A DNA stretch of 6,111 nucleotides from Oscillospiraceae bacterium (GTDB lineage: Bacteria; Bacillota; Clostridia; Oscillospirales; Acutalibacteraceae), in the NCBI GenBank assembly GCA_009779455.1, contig WREG01000125.1:1-6111 (forward strand), in the 5' to 3' direction. Both the position numbers and the translations under genes were made by a program. This document shows, piece after piece, positions 4,393-6,111 of this stretch (within the stretch, counting starts at the first letter, position 1; every line of letters begins with the position of its first letter). Below the pieces are notes generated by a model that did no database searches, had not been told where the DNA came from, and saw only the letters and a list, made by a program, of their open reading frames with translations.

Positions 4393-5258
4393 ATGTACGA
4401 CGCTGCCAGATATAGCCCGATCTTCGTTAGTAAAAGGATGTTTGTCATTCAAAATTCTTACGCTAAGGCGAAAGACCTTGAAAGCATAAAATCGGCAATC
4501 GCTGTATTTGACCGCGATGGATCAATAGCTGATGTAAATAATATTATGAACTGTACGGCAACGCGGAGCTTCGTATGCTGGTCGGCACGGGCTTTTTTGT
4601 GTATGCCGACAATCATTTTGTAATCAATCACGAAAAATGCGCCGTATACGATACGGACGGTGTCCCCTATCTGACCGACTTCGCGTGGGCGAACCTCGAC
4701 AAATGCGCCCTCAAATTCGCCAACGTCCGCCTCAATATGAAAGAGAGCGGGAGCAAATTCAGCGACATTCTGTATCGCGGGAAAACGTATGAAACCTTCC
4801 CGAAGTATAACAGCGGGGACAACCGGGCGGCGTTTGAGTTTGCGCGGGAATTGGCGGAGGAATTTACAGCCGGGGCGTCGGATCGGCAAAAATTAAACAT
4901 ATCTTTTGCTCAAATGGTAAAACAGATTTTAGAAGCAAGGAAAATCAACGTGGCGGAATTTCAAGAGCGGACGTTGCTTTCAAAGGTGACGTTTTATCGG
5001 TTCCAATATGAAAACACGAAACAGTCCTTCCGTTCCATCCTCGCCTTTTGCGCGGGGCTGGATTTGGATATATACCGCACCGGGGAATTGCTCGGCAAGG
5101 CGGGTTACGCCTTCGACGGCAGCGAAGCGCACACGGCGTATATGACGGCGATCACGGCCTTTGCCGGAAAATCCATTGACGTGCGTAACGAATTTCTCGC
5201 CAACCTCGATATTAAAGGCGTATTCCCGCTGGGCGACGATATTGCCGCTGGCGGTTAA
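4393..5258 (+). pseudogene. Frameshifted gene with C-terminal XRE-like helix-turn-helix
   Basis: The ATG at 4393 follows GGGGAGGA at a good distance and opens a frame reading MYDAARYSPIFVSKRMFVIQ through 'FDRDGSIADVNN' (codon 50). It then leaves the protein-like frame and stops at 4623. The continuation 'YYELYGNAELRMLVGTGFF' is in another frame, open from 4542 to 5258. Reading 4542 twice joins them into a 288-aa protein, so the break looks like loss of one base, probably a T, in AATAATATTATG (4537-4548). The N-terminal domain is unrecognised. The last 115 residues look like an XRE-type helix-turn-helix domain ('MVKQILEARKINVAEF', 'LLSKVTFYRFQ', 'LAFCAGLDLD', 'LLGKAGYAF') common in Clostridia regulators. 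Its promoter has AraC-like repeats. The break may be a real mutation or a sequencing error; no canonical slippery heptamer supports programmed frameshifting. Confidence 0.75.
4575..5258 (+). CDS. Longest intact piece of the frameshifted gene (227 aa)
   Basis: This is the 3' part of the 4393-5258 gene, which can be read alone from the ATG at 4575. GCGGAG (4563-4568) lies six bases upstream, so internal initiation and a shortened functional protein are possible. Residues 1-100 contain 'FFVYADNHFVINHEKCAVYD' and 'VPYLTDFAWANLDKCALKF', a globular domain I do not recognise. Residues 108-180 carry the XRE-like helix-turn-helix and residues 180-227 a helical C-terminus ending DDIAAGG. There is no HExxH metallopeptidase motif, so it is not a simple ImmA/IrrE type. 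Automatic annotation would probably report only this part. I regard the full-length frame joined near 4540 as the ancestral gene. Confidence 0.7.
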   Translation: MLVGTGFFVYADNHFVINHEKCAVYDTDGVPYLTDFAWANLDKCALKFANVRLNMKESGSKFSDILYRGKTYETFPKYNSGDNRAAFEFARELAEEFTAGASDRQKLNISFAQMVKQILEARKINVAEFQERTLLSKVTFYRFQYENTKQSFRSILAFCAGLDLDIYRTGELLGKAGYAFDGSEAHTAYMTAITAFAGKSIDVRNEFLANLDIKGVFPLGDDIAAGG

Positions 5259-5283
5259 AATTACATAAAACAGACCTTTCAAA

Positions 5284-5327
5284 GCGGCGCGGCTGACCGG
5301 ATCAGCGGCGGCGCTCTTTTTTTGCAA
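5284..5327 (+). terminator. Terminator after the frameshifted gene
   Basis: GGCTGA-CCGGA-TCAGC (5291-5306) extends outward into GCGGCGC on the left and GGCGGCGC on the right with small bulges, and is followed by seven T residues (5317-5323). It begins about 25 bases after the stop at 5258. Confidence 0.75.
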
Positions 5328-5343
5328 AAAATTTTATTTTTTT

Positions 5344-5360
5344 GTTTCACGTCGTGAAAC
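5344..5360. promoter_or_regulatory. 17-bp palindrome 1 (GTTTCACG-T-CGTGAAAC)
   Basis: Perfect 8-base arms around one base. The half-site GTTTCAC is that of the Bacillota ParB site parS (TGTTTCACGTGAAACA), but here the half-sites are three bases further apart. An identical palindrome apart from the central base lies at 5455-5471. It is probably a binding site for a dimeric protein. Confidence 0.6.
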
Positions 5361-5364
5361 TTTT

Positions 5365-5405
5365 GAAAGGGCGTAAACCCGTGCGGTTACGCCCTTTCTT
5401 TTTTT
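5365..5405 (+). terminator. Strong intrinsic terminator between the two palindromes
   Basis: GAAAGGGCGTAA (5365-5376) and TTACGCCCTTTC (5387-5398) are perfect 12-base arms. The stem extends inward by CC/GG with one bulged A and is followed by seven T residues. It comes second after the terminator at 5284-5327, with no gene between, so it may end a short leader transcript or insulate the next gene. Confidence 0.88.
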
Positions 5406-5454
5406 ATGCCCTTTTTCCAAGACCCGCAAACCCGCATAAATGCTCACTTTTTCA

Positions 5455-5485
5455 GTTTCACGCCGTGAAACGATTTATTGTTTCA
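5455..5485. promoter_or_regulatory. 17-bp palindrome 2 (GTTTCACG-C-CGTGAAAC) plus an extra half-site
   Basis: Bases 5455-5471 repeat the palindrome of 5344-5360 with C instead of T at the centre; centres are 111 bp apart. A further half-site GTTTCA (5480-5485) forms a second inverted pair with the right arm. It lies about 70 bases upstream of the ATG at 5552 and may control that gene. Confidence 0.6.
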
Positions 5486-5551
5486 ATCCCGGTATGCTTG
5501 TCCCATGAGGGTTGGCCAACGCTCAAAATAAGCGCAAAGGAACAAGCAATT

Positions 5552-5848
5552 ATGGACAAAGAAAAAAACGACATGCCGATCCGGGCGGCGCCGTATCAAC
5601 ACCAGCGGGAGGCTTACCGCTTTACCTGCGGCCTGTTCGGAATGGACGGCGAAATGCAAAGCCGGGGCGCGGCCCTGCTCATGGAAATGGGAACCGGAAA
5701 AACGATCACCGGCATTGCCATCACCGGCGCTCTATACCTGTCCGGCAATATCCGCCGCGTTACGGTATACGACGACGGGCGGCTGGTGGTAAAATTCCGC
5801 GACGGCTCTGAGGTATCAATCGACGCGGATATATGGAAAGCGGCATAA
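5552..5848 (+). CDS. Truncated SNF2-type helicase fragment fused to an unrelated tail (98 aa)
   Basis: The ATG at 5552 follows AAAGGAAC at a suitable distance; the longer frame to 5342 runs through the terminator and palindromes and is not coding. Residues 13-69 match the start of SNF2/SF2 helicases carried by Clostridia elements: 'PYQHQREAYRFTCGLFG' (Q-motif-like), then 'GAALLMEMGTGKTITGIAIT' with Walker A GTGKT at residues 47-51, then 'GALYLSGNIRRV'. In that family the next segment normally continues with motif Ia and DEAH. Here the frame switches at about residue 70 to 'VTVYDDGRLVVKFRDGSEVS', a short beta-hairpin tail like the C-terminal end of some serine recombinases. No DEAH box or helicase C-domain is present, so it cannot be an active helicase. 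It is most likely the scar of an in-frame deletion that joined two genes. It is followed by a good terminator. Confidence 0.72.
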   Translation: MDKEKNDMPIRAAPYQHQREAYRFTCGLFGMDGEMQSRGAALLMEMGTGKTITGIAITGALYLSGNIRRVTVYDDGRLVVKFRDGSEVSIDADIWKAA

Positions 5849-5857
5849 CGGACTGCG

Positions 5858-5898
5858 GCCCGCAGATTTCCCGACATGGGAGCCTGCGGGCTTTTTTT
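5858..5898 (+). terminator. Terminator after the helicase fragment
   Basis: GCCCGCAG (5858-5865) and CTGCGGGC (5884-5891) are perfect 8-base arms with an inner TCCC/GGGA stem, followed by seven T residues (5892-5898). It begins 10 bases after the stop at 5848. Confidence 0.9.
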
Positions 5899-5926
5899 CA
5901 TGTGCGTTTATCAATGCAAATCGTTA

Positions 5927-5955
5927 TTGACATTTCGCTGAAATGGTGCTATATT
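5927..5955 (+). promoter_or_regulatory. Near-consensus sigma-A promoter for the right-end RNA
   Basis: TTGACA (5927-5932) is a perfect -35 box and TATATT (5950-5955) differs from consensus at one base, with exactly 17 bases between them. It is the strongest promoter in the window and predicts a start near 5962. No start codon with a ribosome binding site follows closely. Confidence 0.88.
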
Positions 5956-5961
5956 TATATA

Positions 5962-6074
5962 GGAATTTGCGGGACAAATTATTTGTTCAAAACTTTGTCC
6001 CTGTAGCCATATCAAAACTGCTTAGTTGATACAACGAGAAATCCTTTATGGCTAAAGGGTTTTTCGTTGTTTTA
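5962..6074 (+). ncRNA. Structured small RNA with pseudoknot, AbiF-RNA-like layout
   Basis: The transcript from the 5927-5955 promoter folds into three hairpins. P1 is GGGACAAA/TTTGTCCC (5971-5978/5994-6001), perfect 8 bp. P2 is TATC-AA-AACT/AGTT-GATA (6010-6019/6024-6031) around a GCTT loop. P3 is an 18-bp hairpin (6031-6048/6053-6070, two G-U pairs) with a TGGC loop and T-rich 3' side. TAGCCAT (6004-6010) is exactly complementary to ATGGCTA (6048-6054), which contains the P3 loop, so a pseudoknot can form. There is no coding sequence inside. Promoter, compact pseudoknotted RNA and terminator-like hairpin ahead of a possible downstream gene resemble the RNAs found upstream of Abi_2/AbiF abortive-infection genes. 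That family call comes from memory of the layout, not a search. The protein gene would start at or beyond the right edge. Confidence 0.65.
6031..6074 (+). terminator. 18-bp hairpin, terminator-like, end of the right-end RNA
   Basis: ACAACGAGAAATCCTTTA (6031-6048) pairs along its whole length with 6053-6070, with two G-U pairs, around the loop TGGC. The 3' side carries TTTTTCG and is followed by TTTTA. The final U-run is short, so some read-through into a downstream gene is plausible. Confidence 0.7.
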
Positions 6075-6111
6075 GGGGTAAATCGAAGGGCGTTTTACGT
6101 TGCTTTTCCGA

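Noticed and set aside
4536..4548. Programmed -1 frameshift joining the two parts of the 4393-5258 gene
   Set aside because: The sequence AATAATATTATG is not a canonical X-XXY-YYZ slippery heptamer, and I see no strong stimulatory hairpin just after it. A mutation or read error is simpler.
5344..5360. Canonical chromosomal parS site
   Set aside because: The halves GTTTCAC/GTGAAAC are separated by three bases (G-N-C), while parS has them adjacent, so it is reported as parS-like only.
5342..5551. N-terminal extension of the 5552 gene
   Set aside because: It would translate the palindromes and a U-tailed terminator, has no ribosome binding site, and gives a low-quality protein sequence.

Overview
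The window looks like an accessory, mobile-element-derived stretch from a low-to-mid GC Bacillota genome, most likely a gut-type Clostridia. The reasons are strong AGGAGG-type ribosome binding sites, sigma-A promoters with exact 17-bp spacers, many U-tailed hairpin terminators, and several small proteins of the kind carried as cargo by Tn1549-like integrative conjugative elements. No integrase, relaxase, tRNA, rRNA or CRISPR array is visible, so the element type is an inference.

Layout. Left part (1-1092), minus strand: the start of a possible SprT-like gene (1-65), a two-gene operon of small element-type proteins (779-576, then 558-232), and a probable structured RNA with its own promoter and terminator (about 1057-884). 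Centre (1100-2335): a bidirectional terminator and a palindrome, then a plus-strand pair with a 4-base ATGA overlap (1188-1868, unrecognised; 1865-2296, helix-turn-helix), closed by a UUCG hairpin shared with a converging minus-strand gene (2971-2354). That gene encodes a two-domain protein of element type. An intergenic repeat lies upstream of each minus-strand gene or operon: 102-152, 815-881 and 3036-3103. The first and last copies share 51 identical bases. The repeats probably carry a common promoter or regulatory site, so these genes may form one regulon.

Right part (3156-6111), plus strand: a strong promoter drives an excisionase-like helix-turn-helix gene overlapping a PAS plus AraC-type regulator gene. 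After a terminator comes a promoter with a good -10 box, no -35 box, and two direct repeats 21 bp apart that run into the -35 position. This is the layout expected of an AraC-family activated promoter. The gene it would control (4393-5258) is broken by a one-base frameshift near 4540. Next are two 17-bp palindromes with the same half-site as the ParB site parS but wider half-site spacing, flanking a strong terminator, and then a 98-aa open frame that begins like an SNF2-type helicase and ends in an unrelated tail, probably a deletion scar. The right edge holds a near-consensus promoter and a compact RNA with three hairpins and a predicted pseudoknot into its terminator loop. The layout resembles RNAs found upstream of Abi_2/AbiF abortive-infection genes, but any such gene lies beyond the window.

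The best candidates for undescribed biology are the two structured RNAs, the shared upstream repeat, the AraC-type regulator and its apparent broken target, and the paired palindromes around the terminator.
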